Origin: Oscillospiraceae bacterium
Lineage (GTDB): Bacteria; Bacillota; Clostridia; Oscillospirales; Acutalibacteraceae
Direction: 5' to 3'
NCBI GenBank assembly: GCA_012520505.1
Contig: JAAYOC010000021.1
Location: forward strand, 62,001-126,000
Length of the DNA: 64,000 nt
The translations under genes were made by a program, and so were the position numbers. The notes under the pieces were generated by a model, which did not search any database, was not told the origin of the DNA, and was given only the letters and a program-made list of their open reading frames with translations. Positions 7,737 to 17,005 of this stretch are shown piece after piece; the stretch's first letter is position 1; the number at the start of each line of letters is the position of its first letter.

Positions 7737-8827
7737 AAATTCAAAAGTTAATAGATTCAGTCGGTGAGCTTGATAAGAATGCGATGGATGCTGCAAGAAA
7801 GCGTCAAGATGAACTTGCAAAACCACCAGGAGCACTTGGTAGACTCGAAGATTTATCAATCCAACTTGCCGGCATTACCGGTAAAGTTAATAATACAATG
7901 GATAAAAGAGCCCTTCTCGTGTTTGCAGCAGATAACGGTGTCGTGGAAGAGGGAATTGCGTCCTGTCCACAGAGCATAACGTTAATGCAAACGATTAATT
8001 TGACACGAGGAAAAACCGGAGCCGGAACCCTTTGTAAGCATTATGGTGTAGACCTTTTTGTTTGCGATGTAGGTGTTTATACAGATATAAATTGCCCTGA
8101 GGTAATCAATAGAAAAATCGCCTATGGTACAAAAAACTTTACAAAAGGTCCTGCAATGACCAGAGAACAAGCATTGAAAGCTTTTTTAACCGGTGTTGAA
8201 ATGGTTGAAACTTATTGTAAGGATATGAACGTAGTTGGCATTGGTGAAATGGGTATCGGTAATACAACAACTTCTGCCGCGGTTTTAGCTTTTCTTACAG
8301 ATTCAGATCCTGAAGATGTAACCGGAAAGGGAGCGGGTGTAACTGAAGAAAGTTTTACACATAAAAAGGAATGTGTTAAAAAGGCAATCGAAATTAACGC
8401 ACCAAATAAGGATGACATCATAAATGTTCTTTCAAAGATTGGCGGTTTTGACCTTTGTGCTATGACCGGCGCTTTTATGGCAACTGCCGCTAATCGAATC
8501 CCGGTTGTTATTGACGGATTTATTTCGGTTGTTGCGGCACTTTGTGCTGTACGCATGTGCCCGAATATTCGACATTTTTTGATTCCTTCGCATGCATCTT
8601 TTGAAATTGGCTATAAGATTGCAATAAAAGAATTGGAACTTGAACCTATGTTGCTTCTTGGTATGCGACTTGGTGAGGGTAGCGGTTGTCCTTTGGCGAT
8701 GCATATTCTTGATTGTGCATGTACAATTATCAATGAAATGTCAGATTTTGTTCATGCAAATATTGATGATACTTTTCTTGATGAATATCGCAATGGAGAT
8801 AAATTTACAGTAGAAGGAAAATCATAA
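7727..8827 (+). CDS. cobT: Nicotinate-nucleotide--dimethylbenzimidazole phosphoribosyltransferase
   Basis: CobT transfers the phosphoribosyl group of nicotinate mononucleotide to the lower-ligand base, giving alpha-ribazole phosphate. Family marks are KPPGALGRLEDLSIQLAGI near the N-terminus, GEMGIGNTTTSAAV in the middle and LGMRLGEGSGCPLAMHI near the C-terminus, which holds the catalytic Glu. The length of 366 residues is normal. It is followed directly by cobU with no gap (stop at 8827, ATG at 8828). The lower ligand actually used by this organism cannot be told from sequence. Confidence 0.95.
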   Translation: MELEIQKLIDSVGELDKNAMDAARKRQDELAKPPGALGRLEDLSIQLAGITGKVNNTMDKRALLVFAADNGVVEEGIASCPQSITLMQTINLTRGKTGAGTLCKHYGVDLFVCDVGVYTDINCPEVINRKIAYGTKNFTKGPAMTREQALKAFLTGVEMVETYCKDMNVVGIGEMGIGNTTTSAAVLAFLTDSDPEDVTGKGAGVTEESFTHKKECVKKAIEINAPNKDDIINVLSKIGGFDLCAMTGAFMATAANRIPVVIDGFISVVAALCAVRMCPNIRHFLIPSHASFEIGYKIAIKELELEPMLLLGMRLGEGSGCPLAMHILDCACTIINEMSDFVHANIDDTFLDEYRNGDKFTVEGKS

Positions 8828-9358
8828 ATGAATGTATTTATTTCAGGTGGTTGCAAAAATGGAAAATCCATGTTTGCTCAACAAATTGCGAAAAAATTTG
8901 GAACGCCTTTATACTACATCGCTACAATGATTCCTTATGATGAAGAAGATGAAAAAAGAATTCGTCGTCATCAAAAGGAGCGGGAAGGTTGGGGATTTGA
9001 AACAATTGAATGTCCGACCAATATTTTGAATGTACTTGATGGCAGAAACGGCACGTTTCTTCTTGATAGTGTTACGGCACTTCTTTTAAATGAAATGTAT
9101 GAAAATGCGAGCGGTGAAGCGGATTTTATTGCAGTAGAGCGAGTAGCAAAGGAATTAACTGAGTTTATTCATAAAGCAGATAATGTAGTGTTAGTTAGTG
9201 ACTATATTTATAGTGATGCCGAGAAGTTTTTGGAATTTACCGAAAACTACAGAAAAGCACTTGCTTTTATAGATAAAACTCTTGCTAAAGAGTGTGACTT
9301 GGTAGTAGAAGTTTGTGTTGGCAATAAGATTTATCATAAAGGAGAGATGTGGGAATGA
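8828..9358 (+). CDS. cobU: Adenosylcobinamide kinase / adenosylcobinamide-phosphate guanylyltransferase
   Basis: This bifunctional enzyme phosphorylates adenosylcobinamide and converts it to adenosylcobinamide-GDP. The P-loop is SGGCKNGKSMFAQ (residues ~6-18). The conserved DEEDEKRIRRHQKERxGWGFETIE segment carries the His that takes GMP. LLDSVTALLLNEMY and NVVLVSDY fit the family. The length of 176 residues is normal. The usual GGARSGKS is GGCKNGKS here, with the P-loop Gly-Lys-Ser kept. It overlaps cobS by 4 bp. Confidence 0.93.
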   Translation: MNVFISGGCKNGKSMFAQQIAKKFGTPLYYIATMIPYDEEDEKRIRRHQKEREGWGFETIECPTNILNVLDGRNGTFLLDSVTALLLNEMYENASGEADFIAVERVAKELTEFIHKADNVVLVSDYIYSDAEKFLEFTENYRKALAFIDKTLAKECDLVVEVCVGNKIYHKGEMWE

Positions 9359-10140
9359 GATATTTAAAAGCTTGTCTTATGTCAATGACAATGTTTTGTG
9401 CAATTCCACTTCCTTTTCATAAATGGGATGATGATTTAAGACCACTTATGACAGCATGCCTTCCCATTGTGGGTCTTGAGATTGGCCTTGTATGGGCAGC
9501 TTTGACTTATATTCTTTTTCAATTAGTAGGGTTTGGATGGTTCCCAAAAACTTTAGCAGCAGGTATTTTTGTTGTATATCCACACATCATTACAGGTTTT
9601 TTACATCTTGACGGATTTATGGATGTAGTTGATGCAATAAAATCACAAAGAGACCTTGCAGAACGTCGTAAAATTTTAAAGGATTCCAATGTTGGAGCAT
9701 TTGCTGTAATTTCAGTATGTATTCTTTTTGTACTTGCTTATTCAGCAGCAAGCAGCCTTACTTTTAAAGATGAAAATATAGTTGTTCTCATATTTATTCC
9801 AATACTATCTCGTTGTTTATCTGCTCTAGTGGTAACTTTGATGCCACCAATGAGGGATAGTCAATTTGCCGGAAAATATAGAAAAGGTATAACAATGGGT
9901 CATATTATTTTCCCTGCAGTAATTGCATTGATTGTTATGGTACTTGGTATAGTATTTTGTAAATTTTATGTATTCGTACTTGTCGCAGTATTCTTAGGAT
10001 ATCTTGGTGCTCTTATGAAAGCATATATAAATCTTAAGGGAATGAATGGCGATATAGCCGGTTTTGCACTTACAATTGCAGAGTTTTCAGGTATCATAGT
10101 GTATTCACTTATAGGACCAATTACGGCTTTGTTATCGTAG
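9355..10140 (+). CDS. cobS: Adenosylcobinamide-GDP ribazoletransferase (cobalamin synthase)
   Basis: CobS joins adenosylcobinamide-GDP with alpha-ribazole (phosphate) in the membrane. The hallmark HLDGFMDVVDAI (residues ~82-93) holds the metal-binding Asp residues, followed by RRKILKDSNVGAFAV. About six to seven hydrophobic helices are visible. The start is placed at ATG 9355 rather than GTG 9349, because GGAGAG lies ~10 nt upstream of the ATG and the ATG overlaps the cobU stop as ATGA. Confidence 0.93.
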   Translation: MRYLKACLMSMTMFCAIPLPFHKWDDDLRPLMTACLPIVGLEIGLVWAALTYILFQLVGFGWFPKTLAAGIFVVYPHIITGFLHLDGFMDVVDAIKSQRDLAERRKILKDSNVGAFAVISVCILFVLAYSAASSLTFKDENIVVLIFIPILSRCLSALVVTLMPPMRDSQFAGKYRKGITMGHIIFPAVIALIVMVLGIVFCKFYVFVLVAVFLGYLGALMKAYINLKGMNGDIAGFALTIAEFSGIIVYSLIGPITALLS

Positions 10141-10172
10141 GTAACAGTTTTTAGCAGATGTAGGAGGCTTAA

Positions 10173-10544
10173 ATGCATTTGATAATAGGTGGTGCATATC
10201 AAGGTAAACTTGATTATGCAAAAGAAAATTTTAATATTGGAGACAGTATTCACATTTGTAAAGATGTAACAATTGATTTTTCAAAGAAATGTATATATAA
10301 TGTTGAAGATTTTACTCTCGCATGTGTGCGTGCCGGAATTGAGGCTAAAGATTATTTTAAAGAACATAGCGATGAGTGGAAAGATAGTATAATAATTTCA
10401 ACCGACATCTTTTGTGGTGTGGTACCAATTGATGTCGATATTCGTGCAATGCGTGAAATGCACGGTCGACTTTTAGTGTACCTTACAAAAAAAGCCGACA
10501 CAGTAACAAGAATTTTTTGTGGATTGGGGCAACGCCTAAAATGA
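10173..10544 (+). CDS. Short CobU-like protein with altered P-loop
   Basis: This 123-residue protein has a CobU-like beginning (MHLIIGGAYQGKLDYAKE) and end (LTKKADTVTRIFCGLGQRLK), but lacks the His-containing guanylyltransferase segment of CobU. The P-loop ends GKL instead of GKS/T, so the residue that coordinates Mg-ATP is missing. It lies between cobS and cobC and overlaps cobC by 4 bp. The start follows TAGGAGG. It could be a regulatory or scaffold relative of CobU, or an enzyme with a different nucleotide need. It does not look like a decaying pseudogene, since the frame is intact and coupled. Confidence 0.65.
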   Translation: MHLIIGGAYQGKLDYAKENFNIGDSIHICKDVTIDFSKKCIYNVEDFTLACVRAGIEAKDYFKEHSDEWKDSIIISTDIFCGVVPIDVDIRAMREMHGRLLVYLTKKADTVTRIFCGLGQRLK

Positions 10545-11161
10545 GAGAACTTTTACTTATAAGACATGCTTTAACAGAGCCACTTGAAAAACACCTTTAC
10601 TATGGTTCAACCGACGTACCTTTAAGCAAAAACGGTGTTTTGGAAGCAAATGAATTAAAAGAAAAACATGCCGATTTCTTTGAAAAACGTAAAGCTGTAA
10701 AGCCTAAATACTTTACAAGCGGTAAAAAAAGGGCAAATGAAACTATAGACATATTATTTGAAAGCCCATCATATAAGATAATACACGACTTTAGAGAAAT
10801 CGATTTTGGTATTTATGAGATGTGCCATTATGAAGATATTAAAGATGATCCGGATTTTCAAAAATATATTGGTGAAAACTTTGAAACTAATGTTCCAAAA
10901 GGTGGAGAATCCAGAGTTCAAATGATGGAACGTATGGAAGCTGCGTTTGAGGAATTTTTTGACGATTTTTGGAACGACGATGAAACAAATACACATATCG
11001 TCGTTAGCCACGCGGGAACAATATATACAATAATGAATTTGCTGTTTCCTGATGAAGACAAAGATATTTACGAGTGGACGCCAAAGCCGGGCTACGGCTA
11101 TAAAATCGTCTTTGAAGGGACCAAAGATAATCACAAAAAAAGTTATTGCAATTTATATTAA
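10541..11161 (+). CDS. cobC: Alpha-ribazole phosphatase, histidine phosphatase superfamily
   Basis: This enzyme removes phosphate from alpha-ribazole-5'-phosphate or adenosylcobalamin-5'-phosphate. The catalytic RHALTEP (residues ~8-14) is at the N-terminus. Arg in KKRANETIDIL, Glu in DFREIDFGIYE and His in VVSHAGTIYTI complete the phosphohistidine pocket. The start ATG at 10541 overlaps the stop of the CobU-like gene. An upstream in-frame start at 10517 would add residues not seen in the family. Assignment to CobC rather than a generic phosphoglycerate-mutase-like enzyme rests on operon position. Confidence 0.85.
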   Translation: MRELLLIRHALTEPLEKHLYYGSTDVPLSKNGVLEANELKEKHADFFEKRKAVKPKYFTSGKKRANETIDILFESPSYKIIHDFREIDFGIYEMCHYEDIKDDPDFQKYIGENFETNVPKGGESRVQMMERMEAAFEEFFDDFWNDDETNTHIVVSHAGTIYTIMNLLFPDEDKDIYEWTPKPGYGYKIVFEGTKDNHKKSYCNLY

Positions 11162-11207
11162 TTAATGTTAACATATGTGTCTGTAAGACTTAAGGGGAGG
11201 TGTAGGT

Positions 11208-11462
11208 ATGCCTAACATTAAATCATCTAAGAAGCGTGTAAATGTTAATGCAGCAAAAGCTCAGAGAAACAAGTCTACTAACTCAGCACTTAAAACAGCT
11301 ATCAAAAAGGCTAATATTGCTATTGAAACAAATGCGAAAGATAAAGACGAACTTGTAAAGGTAGCTACAAAGAAGATTGACCAAGCTTGTTCTAAAGGAA
11401 TACTTCATAAGAATAATGCTGCTCGTAAAAAGTCAGCTCTTGTAACAAAAGCTGCAAAATAA
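11208..11462 (+). CDS. rpsT: 30S ribosomal protein S20
   Basis: This is the 84-residue, lysine- and alanine-rich S20, which binds 16S rRNA. The sequence MPNIKSSKKRVNVNAAKAQRN and the internal KAAxKKIDQACSKGILHKNNAARKKS are diagnostic. GGGGAGG precedes the ATG. It lies 46 bp after cobC and before a strong terminator. The unusual neighbour suggests read-through from the cob operon or a promoter inside cobC. Confidence 0.97.
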   Translation: MPNIKSSKKRVNVNAAKAQRNKSTNSALKTAIKKANIAIETNAKDKDELVKVATKKIDQACSKGILHKNNAARKKSALVTKAAK

Positions 11463-11556
11463 AAAAGATTAAATACTTAAAACAAAAAATGTTTTGAGTA
11501 GAATATATTGCACTTAAATGCCAAAGTATTAAATATCAAATACAGCAAAATATAGC

Positions 11557-11590
11557 AAAGCGACATTGGAAACCAATGTCGCTTTTTGTT
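11557..11590. terminator. Terminator between rpsT and the GH13 gene
   Basis: A 13-bp stem (AAAGCGACATTGG with CCAATGTCGCTTT) and a 3-nt loop are followed by T residues. It separates two convergent genes and can end both. Confidence 0.88.
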
Positions 11591-11602
11591 TCTATAAAAT
11601 TT

Positions 11603-13279
11603 CTATTTCCAAAGATACACAAGGGCTTCATAAGGTCTAAGGGTAATTTCTTTACCTTTAGTTTTTCGAACATCTTCATATGTATGAAGAATAAGTTTTT
11701 TGTTATTGAGTTTAAAGCCTTTTGGTGCTTTGAACTTAATGTTTTTGTCTTTAAAGGAACAGATTATAAGAGCCTTTTGCTTTTTGTATCTCATTTCGTA
11801 GCAGTAAATGTCCTTGGACCTCTTATAGTGTTCTTTATATTTACCATAGATAAAGATCTTATTTTCTTTTCTAACTTTTAGAAGTTTTCTGTAATAGTTA
11901 AGAATTGAATTTGGATCTTTTTCTTCTTTATCACGGTTGATATCTTTGTAGTTTGGATTAATACTAAACCAAGGTTTACCCGTTGTGAATCCTGCATTTT
12001 TCTTATCATTCCATTGAACAGGAGTTCTGGCATTTTCACGAGAAGTACGGTTTGCAATTTTTAGATAAGTTTTGTCTGACACACCAAATTTTTTGAATAT
12101 TTTTTGGTTGTTGAAGGTAACAACATCTTTAAATTCAGATAAATCAGAAAACTTGTTGTTTAACATTCCAATTTCTTGACCTTGATAGATGTAAGGTGTA
12201 CCACTTTGTAAATATGCCATTGTAGCAAGCATTTTACCACTTTCAGTTCTAAATTTTTCGTTACCGTAACGAGAAATTATTCTTGGATGGTCGTGGTTTT
12301 CAAGGTAAAGAGCATTCCATGCTTTACCATAAAGTTTAGTTTGCCATTTGGATAGTGCTCTCTTTAGTTTTCTCAAAGAGAAAGGAAGATACAGTGTATC
12401 ATGCATAAAACAGTTTGCTTGCATATGGTCAAAGCTAATCATCATATCAAAAACTCTGTCTTTGCCGGATGTGTATTTGAGGGCATCCTTTGCTCCTGTG
12501 AGTGGTGATTCTGCAACTACAAAGCAGTCATATTCCTCAATAACTTCTCTAAACTCACGGAGATATTTCATAAGGTTTGGACCGCTCTTGTAGTGTTCTA
12601 TACCACAAGCAACCGGAATAGGGAAACCGTTAGGGAAATCAGGATCTTTTGAGATGAAAGTAATAACATCTTCTCTAAATCCGTCAACACCCATATCAAG
12701 CCAGAAACGCATGATATCTTTTACTTCTTCACGAACTTTTGGATTATCCATATTAAGGTCAGGCTGTCCTTTTGCAAAGGCATGAAGATAGTATTTATCA
12801 AGATGCTCGTTATATTCCCAAGCTCCACCTTCAAAAATTGAAAGCCAGTTGTTTGGCGGTCCACCGTTTTTACCTTTTTTCCATATATAGTAGTCGTGGT
12901 ATGGATTATCTTCAGATTTTTGACTTTCTTTAAACCATTCATGCTCACTTGAAGTATGGTTTACAACCAAGTCCATAATAACTTTAAGGTCTCTCTTGTG
13001 AGCCTCTTTAAGCAATTTTTTGAAAAGTTTTAAATCGCCATAATCAGGATGAATGTTTTTGTAGTCTGATATATCGTATCCCCAGTCGCAATTTGGCGAT
13101 GGATAAATCGGCGAAAACCAGATTGCATCTACACCGAGCGATTTAATATAATCCAGTTCTTCAAGGACACCGTATAAATCGCCTATACCGTCGCCATTTC
13201 CATCTTTAAAAGAACGGCACCAAATATGGTATACGGATATTTCTTTGTACCATGAGTTGTCGATTTTTCTTTTAAACAT
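11603..13279 (-). CDS. GH13 oligo-1,6-glucosidase-like glycoside hydrolase
   Basis: This cytoplasmic exo-acting alpha-glucosidase has no signal peptide. The GH13 catalytic residues are visible: nucleophile Asp204 in GFREDVI, acid/base Glu257 in VVAESPL and Asp330 in LENHDHPR. KGQPDLNMDNP (~170-180) is the subfamily 31 signature. Val directly after the nucleophile Asp is the residue linked to preference for alpha-1,6 bonds (isomaltose-type). The start is ATG at 13279, as GGAGG sits 7 nt upstream; an upstream in-frame start lacks this. The gene follows the helicase gene on the same strand with a ~70-bp gap. The substrate may also be sucrose or trehalose-type. Confidence 0.88.
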   Translation of the reverse strand: MFKRKIDNSWYKEISVYHIWCRSFKDGNGDGIGDLYGVLEELDYIKSLGVDAIWFSPIYPSPNCDWGYDISDYKNIHPDYGDLKLFKKLLKEAHKRDLKVIMDLVVNHTSSEHEWFKESQKSEDNPYHDYYIWKKGKNGGPPNNWLSIFEGGAWEYNEHLDKYYLHAFAKGQPDLNMDNPKVREEVKDIMRFWLDMGVDGFREDVITFISKDPDFPNGFPIPVACGIEHYKSGPNLMKYLREFREVIEEYDCFVVAESPLTGAKDALKYTSGKDRVFDMMISFDHMQANCFMHDTLYLPFSLRKLKRALSKWQTKLYGKAWNALYLENHDHPRIISRYGNEKFRTESGKMLATMAYLQSGTPYIYQGQEIGMLNNKFSDLSEFKDVVTFNNQKIFKKFGVSDKTYLKIANRTSRENARTPVQWNDKKNAGFTTGKPWFSINPNYKDINRDKEEKDPNSILNYYRKLLKVRKENKIFIYGKYKEHYKRSKDIYCYEMRYKKQKALIICSFKDKNIKFKAPKGFKLNNKKLILHTYEDVRKTKGKEITLRPYEALVYLWK

Positions 13280-13348
13280 AATTTCCTCCTTTTTTAATGT
13301 ATATAAAATTTTTATTTTCATAACCAGTCTAAACCATTATAACCAAGT

Positions 13349-15799
13349 TTACAGTAAAATTCTCTTAGATTCCACTTTATTTTTAGAAGTTGTTAGATAA
13401 GACTTTTGAACACAGTTTTCTAAAACCTTTTTACCGCTTTCACTTTTTGTATATATTAGTTCATATTCGTCAATATAGCGAGCGAGATAACCTTTTAAAA
13501 TGGAGGTAGTATCTTTGTTTGTAGCTAAAATAGATGGACAGGCATAGGATTGCGTGTAATCAAATTTTTTTCTAAAAAGACCTGTGTTGCTCTTAACAAT
13601 TAAATAGCGAGGATTGTCAATTGGTGAAAGTAATTCCGTCATTGCTTTAGCAAATATTTCCTTTTCTCTTGCAGAAGCATCAAGTAGTACACAACTCACT
13701 TTATTGTCGTTTGATTGAATTTTAATATGAGCATCTTTTGTTTCAATAAATCCTAGTTTTCGCATTGACATAAATATACATTTTGAAACTGCAAAAATAC
13801 ATTTTTCCGGAGATGTAAACCTATGGCGTCGCCATGCTTTTTTGAGGATTTTTGGAGCTATACCTAAAAATGTAAAGAGACCGAGAGCACCAATAATATT
13901 TAGAATTTGTCCGGTTGTAGTAAGTAAAATGATAGAAATGATTGCAATAACAAATAGAATAAGCGAGGCAATAAGAGCATATAATTTATTAAATTTCATC
14001 ATCGCAGCGGAGAGCATGCTCTCCGAAGAAACTGCCGATGAAACTTGAGCACGAGAGGCGGCAGAAGTTACAGATGCAGGGGAAAACCAAGTAGCTTTAG
14101 TAGCAGTACGGTTACTTGCAAGTTGTAACATAGTTGCATTAATTTTTTTAACACCGTTTTCATCAAAAGGTGGCTTTAGACAGATTAATCTATCCATTCC
14201 ACTTTCAATTACAGTTCCGTCGTATGATGGCGCTACAAAACAATCAAATCTTCTTGAAATTGTTTCAAAATCTGCACCATACATTTTTTCTGTACTCTTT
14301 ATGAGCGATGGAGGTTCAAGTGTAACAAGATGCCAAATATTTGAAACCTTATCCGGCGCCATTTTATCAACTCTAATTGCCCTGCCACGCATTTGGTTTG
14401 AAAGCATAAAACTTCCAACAAAACTTGCCAGTATTAAAGAATTAATGCATGGAGAATCCCATCCTTCACCTAGGAGAGATTTTGTTCCGATAAGGACATT
14501 AATAAGCCCTTTACTAAAAGCTTCGGTCAATATCATAACCTTATTTTTGTTAGTTCCGGAAAATGTGACTATTGAATAGTCAACACCAACAATTTCTTTA
14601 GAAGAAAAGCCAATCTCTGAAGCTTTAGAAATAGTTGAAATATCTTCTAGAATTTCATTCGGAAGAATAACCAATGTTCCTGAAAGAAGAGCAATCTTCG
14701 TGTTAAGCTCTAGTCGTCTTACTGTTTCAAAAATAGGCACAGTACCCATTTGTCCAATTGGCTCTTCTGTTCCAATTATCGGTAGCATTTCTTTGCGGAT
14801 AAAGTCTGTGAGAATAAGCATTCTTAGATTGACACCGAGAGCTGAAACCTCAGATTCGACAATTTTTTCAATACCGGATAATTTTCCAATAGAAGAAAGT
14901 AAAATTTTATCTGCCTTTTCTTTAATTTTAGCTTTGGTTTTTAAAGTAGATTTTATTGCTTTTATATCAGTTTTTGCTTTTTCAATTTTACCTGTACCGT
15001 TCCAGGTCTCAGCATCTTCAATTTCTAAAGTGTCATTTTCTAAAAGTTTTGTTTTATATTCCTTTAAAATGGCCTCTTCTTCAGCAGTTGGATAATTGAA
15101 GTAAATGAAGTCTTGATGCGGACAAAGGGTGTTTTTAAAAACTAATTCCGGTACAAAAATTTCTTCATCAATTTCACCGCAGAGACTGATGTAACGGTCC
15201 CATTGAGTGGGGTTACTATCGTATGGAGGCGTTGCTGTTAAGGCAATTACCTTTACACTTAACTTTTTTAACACAGATTCAAGTGCTTTTTGCCATTCTG
15301 AACGAAGATGGTGAGCCTCATCAAGGCACACAACACCGATGTTTGCAGCCTTTATGGCACCGATTAAATCAAAGCCTGTAAAATCTATAATTTCACTCTG
15401 AAGTTGTATCTCATCGAGCACTTCATCGGTCTCATCCATTTCGGCTATTTCTTCCTTCAAAACGGTCCCCTTGGTAGAGGCCGCATGTAGTGCTTGATAA
15501 GTCACTGACGTAAACTCCTTTAAATTTCGGAGGTCAAACGAAAAAACTTTTTTGTATTCCTCCTCATTTACGAAGTTTTCGTAAAAGCGTTCACCCCACT
15601 GCTGTTTTATCGTCACTGTCGGTGACAAAATCAGCGCGGGTACGCCTAGGCGGCTTATTAGCTCAAGACCGAGTATGGTCTTACCACTACCGGGCGCCGC
15701 CACTATATGTATTTTTCCATCACGAAGTCCAACTTCGGCTCTGCTTAGAACCTCAGCTTGATAACTCCTAAATTCACCTTTAAAACTATATTTTTGCAT
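13349..15799 (-). CDS. Superfamily 2 DEAH helicase with C-terminal membrane segment
   Basis: This 816-residue protein has an SF2 ATPase core: Walker A AAPGSGKT (34-41), DEAH (160-163), TAT motif (188-190), and the C-terminal helicase motifs GTKSLLGEGWDSP and QMRGRAIRVD, similar to the ResIII/DEAD group. After the core, two hydrophobic helices lie at ~605-650, followed by a ~165-residue domain I do not recognise. A membrane-bound SF2 helicase is unusual. A role in defence against DNA or RNA is possible but unsupported by neighbours. The start is ATG at 15799; a TTG two codons upstream is an alternative. The ribosome binding site is weak (TTAGGG). Confidence 0.75.
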   Translation of the reverse strand: MQKYSFKGEFRSYQAEVLSRAEVGLRDGKIHIVAAPGSGKTILGLELISRLGVPALILSPTVTIKQQWGERFYENFVNEEEYKKVFSFDLRNLKEFTSVTYQALHAASTKGTVLKEEIAEMDETDEVLDEIQLQSEIIDFTGFDLIGAIKAANIGVVCLDEAHHLRSEWQKALESVLKKLSVKVIALTATPPYDSNPTQWDRYISLCGEIDEEIFVPELVFKNTLCPHQDFIYFNYPTAEEEAILKEYKTKLLENDTLEIEDAETWNGTGKIEKAKTDIKAIKSTLKTKAKIKEKADKILLSSIGKLSGIEKIVESEVSALGVNLRMLILTDFIRKEMLPIIGTEEPIGQMGTVPIFETVRRLELNTKIALLSGTLVILPNEILEDISTISKASEIGFSSKEIVGVDYSIVTFSGTNKNKVMILTEAFSKGLINVLIGTKSLLGEGWDSPCINSLILASFVGSFMLSNQMRGRAIRVDKMAPDKVSNIWHLVTLEPPSLIKSTEKMYGADFETISRRFDCFVAPSYDGTVIESGMDRLICLKPPFDENGVKKINATMLQLASNRTATKATWFSPASVTSAASRAQVSSAVSSESMLSAAMMKFNKLYALIASLILFVIAIISIILLTTTGQILNIIGALGLFTFLGIAPKILKKAWRRHRFTSPEKCIFAVSKCIFMSMRKLGFIETKDAHIKIQSNDNKVSCVLLDASAREKEIFAKAMTELLSPIDNPRYLIVKSNTGLFRKKFDYTQSYACPSILATNKDTTSILKGYLARYIDEYELIYTKSESGKKVLENCVQKSYLTTSKNKVESKRILL

Positions 15800-15828
15800 A
15801 TACAAAACCCTAAAAACAAACTAAAACA

Positions 15829-15857
15829 ATTATACCTGAAAGAGTTACAAGAGTAAA
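15829..15857 (-). promoter_or_regulatory. Predicted promoter for the helicase gene
   Basis: On the minus strand TATAAT (complement of 15829-15834) lies 17 bp from TTTACT (complement of 15852-15857). It is 30 bp upstream of the helicase ATG. Confidence 0.5.
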
Positions 15858-15941
15858 ACGATAAAATCAGTAATCTCATACGATTGGGTATAGTATCAAT
15901 GTTTTGCCTAATGTTTTTGATAACAAATCTCATTTTCGTCC

Positions 15942-15970
15942 TTTACAAATATGATATTAAAGGGTAGAAT
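15942..15970 (+). promoter_or_regulatory. Predicted sigma-A promoter for the polysaccharide operon
   Basis: TTTACA at 15942-15947, a 17-bp spacer and TAGAAT at 15965-15970 give five of six consensus matches in both boxes. The first gene (LCP protein) starts 40 bp downstream. Confidence 0.65.
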
Positions 15971-16009
15971 AATATAAATTTGTGTAAAAGTAATTAATAG
16001 AGGTAACTC

Positions 16010-17005
16010 ATGGAAAAAAACAAAACAGAAAAAGTTAAAAATGGTAAGATAAAAAAGATTCTTATCGCAGTTTTTGTTACGTTACTTTCTTTATGTTTAG
16101 TAGTGTTTGCATTTGTTTGGAACAAGCTTGACTTGTTGCAGACAGATGAAGATATACAGAAAATAGATGCTAGTGTTTCAGAAAGTGAAGAGCCAAAGGA
16201 AGATATTATTTTATCTGAAGACGATATAAAAGACCTTACGATGATTAATACTAAACCGGTAATTCCGGATATGGAAATATATGAGGATAAAAATGTTGTA
16301 AACATTTTGTTGATAGGTACTGATGAAAGGGTTAAACATTTTAGTACAAATGCAAGAAGTGACAGCATGATTATATTGTCAATTAACAAAGAAAAGCATA
16401 CTGTTAAACTTGTAAGTTTAGAGCGAGGAATGGGTGTACCGATACTTGAAGGTCAGTATAAGGGTCAATATGACTGGCTTACTCATGTTTTTAGATATGG
16501 TGGTGCAGATCTACTTATGAAAACGGTTGAAACTTGTTTTCGTGTGAAAGTAGATCGTTATATAAGAGTTAATTTCAATACATTTATTCAAATAGTAGAT
16601 TCAATTGGTGGCGTAGATATAAATCTAACAGAGGCAGAAGCCAATTATATGATAGGACAAAAATACAATGTTGTACCAGGTCCTAATAAATTAGACGGTA
16701 AAGAAGCATTATCTTATTCCCGCATAAGAAAAATTGATAGTGACTGGAGTCGAGTTGTAAGACAACGCAATGTTATTCAATCAGCTTTTATCGCCGCAAA
16801 AGAACTTAGTCTTGTTGAGTTAAACAAGATGGCAAATGATATTTTACCACTTATACAAACTAATCTGACAAAGGGCGAAATTGCCGCTTTAATTCTTGAA
16901 TCACCGAATCTTGTAGGTAAAGAGTTAGAACAAATGACAATTCCAAAAAAAGGGAACTTATGGTGGAATGAAAGGAATGGGAGGCAGAAGCCTTTTTGCG
17001 GTTGA
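16010..17005 (+). CDS. LytR-CpsA-Psr (LCP) ligase with apparent 3' frameshift
   Basis: LCP proteins move lipid-linked glycopolymers onto peptidoglycan at the outer membrane face. An N-terminal helix (~residues 13-33) is followed by the LCP domain: NILLIGTDER, ARSDSMIILSIN, VKLVSLERGMGV, SIGGVDINLTEAEA and the Arg-rich SYSRIRKIDSDWSRVVRQRNVI. The frame ends early at 17005 with an odd tail. Moving one base at the A7-G3 run (16945-16954) gives a normal family ending, GTYGGMKGMGGRSLFAVDFEK..., that stops at 17051, 12 bp before the next gene. This points to a one-base insertion, a variable homopolymer or a sequencing error. Confidence 0.88.
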   Translation: MEKNKTEKVKNGKIKKILIAVFVTLLSLCLVVFAFVWNKLDLLQTDEDIQKIDASVSESEEPKEDIILSEDDIKDLTMINTKPVIPDMEIYEDKNVVNILLIGTDERVKHFSTNARSDSMIILSINKEKHTVKLVSLERGMGVPILEGQYKGQYDWLTHVFRYGGADLLMKTVETCFRVKVDRYIRVNFNTFIQIVDSIGGVDINLTEAEANYMIGQKYNVVPGPNKLDGKEALSYSRIRKIDSDWSRVVRQRNVIQSAFIAAKELSLVELNKMANDILPLIQTNLTKGEIAALILESPNLVGKELEQMTIPKKGNLWWNERNGRQKPFCG

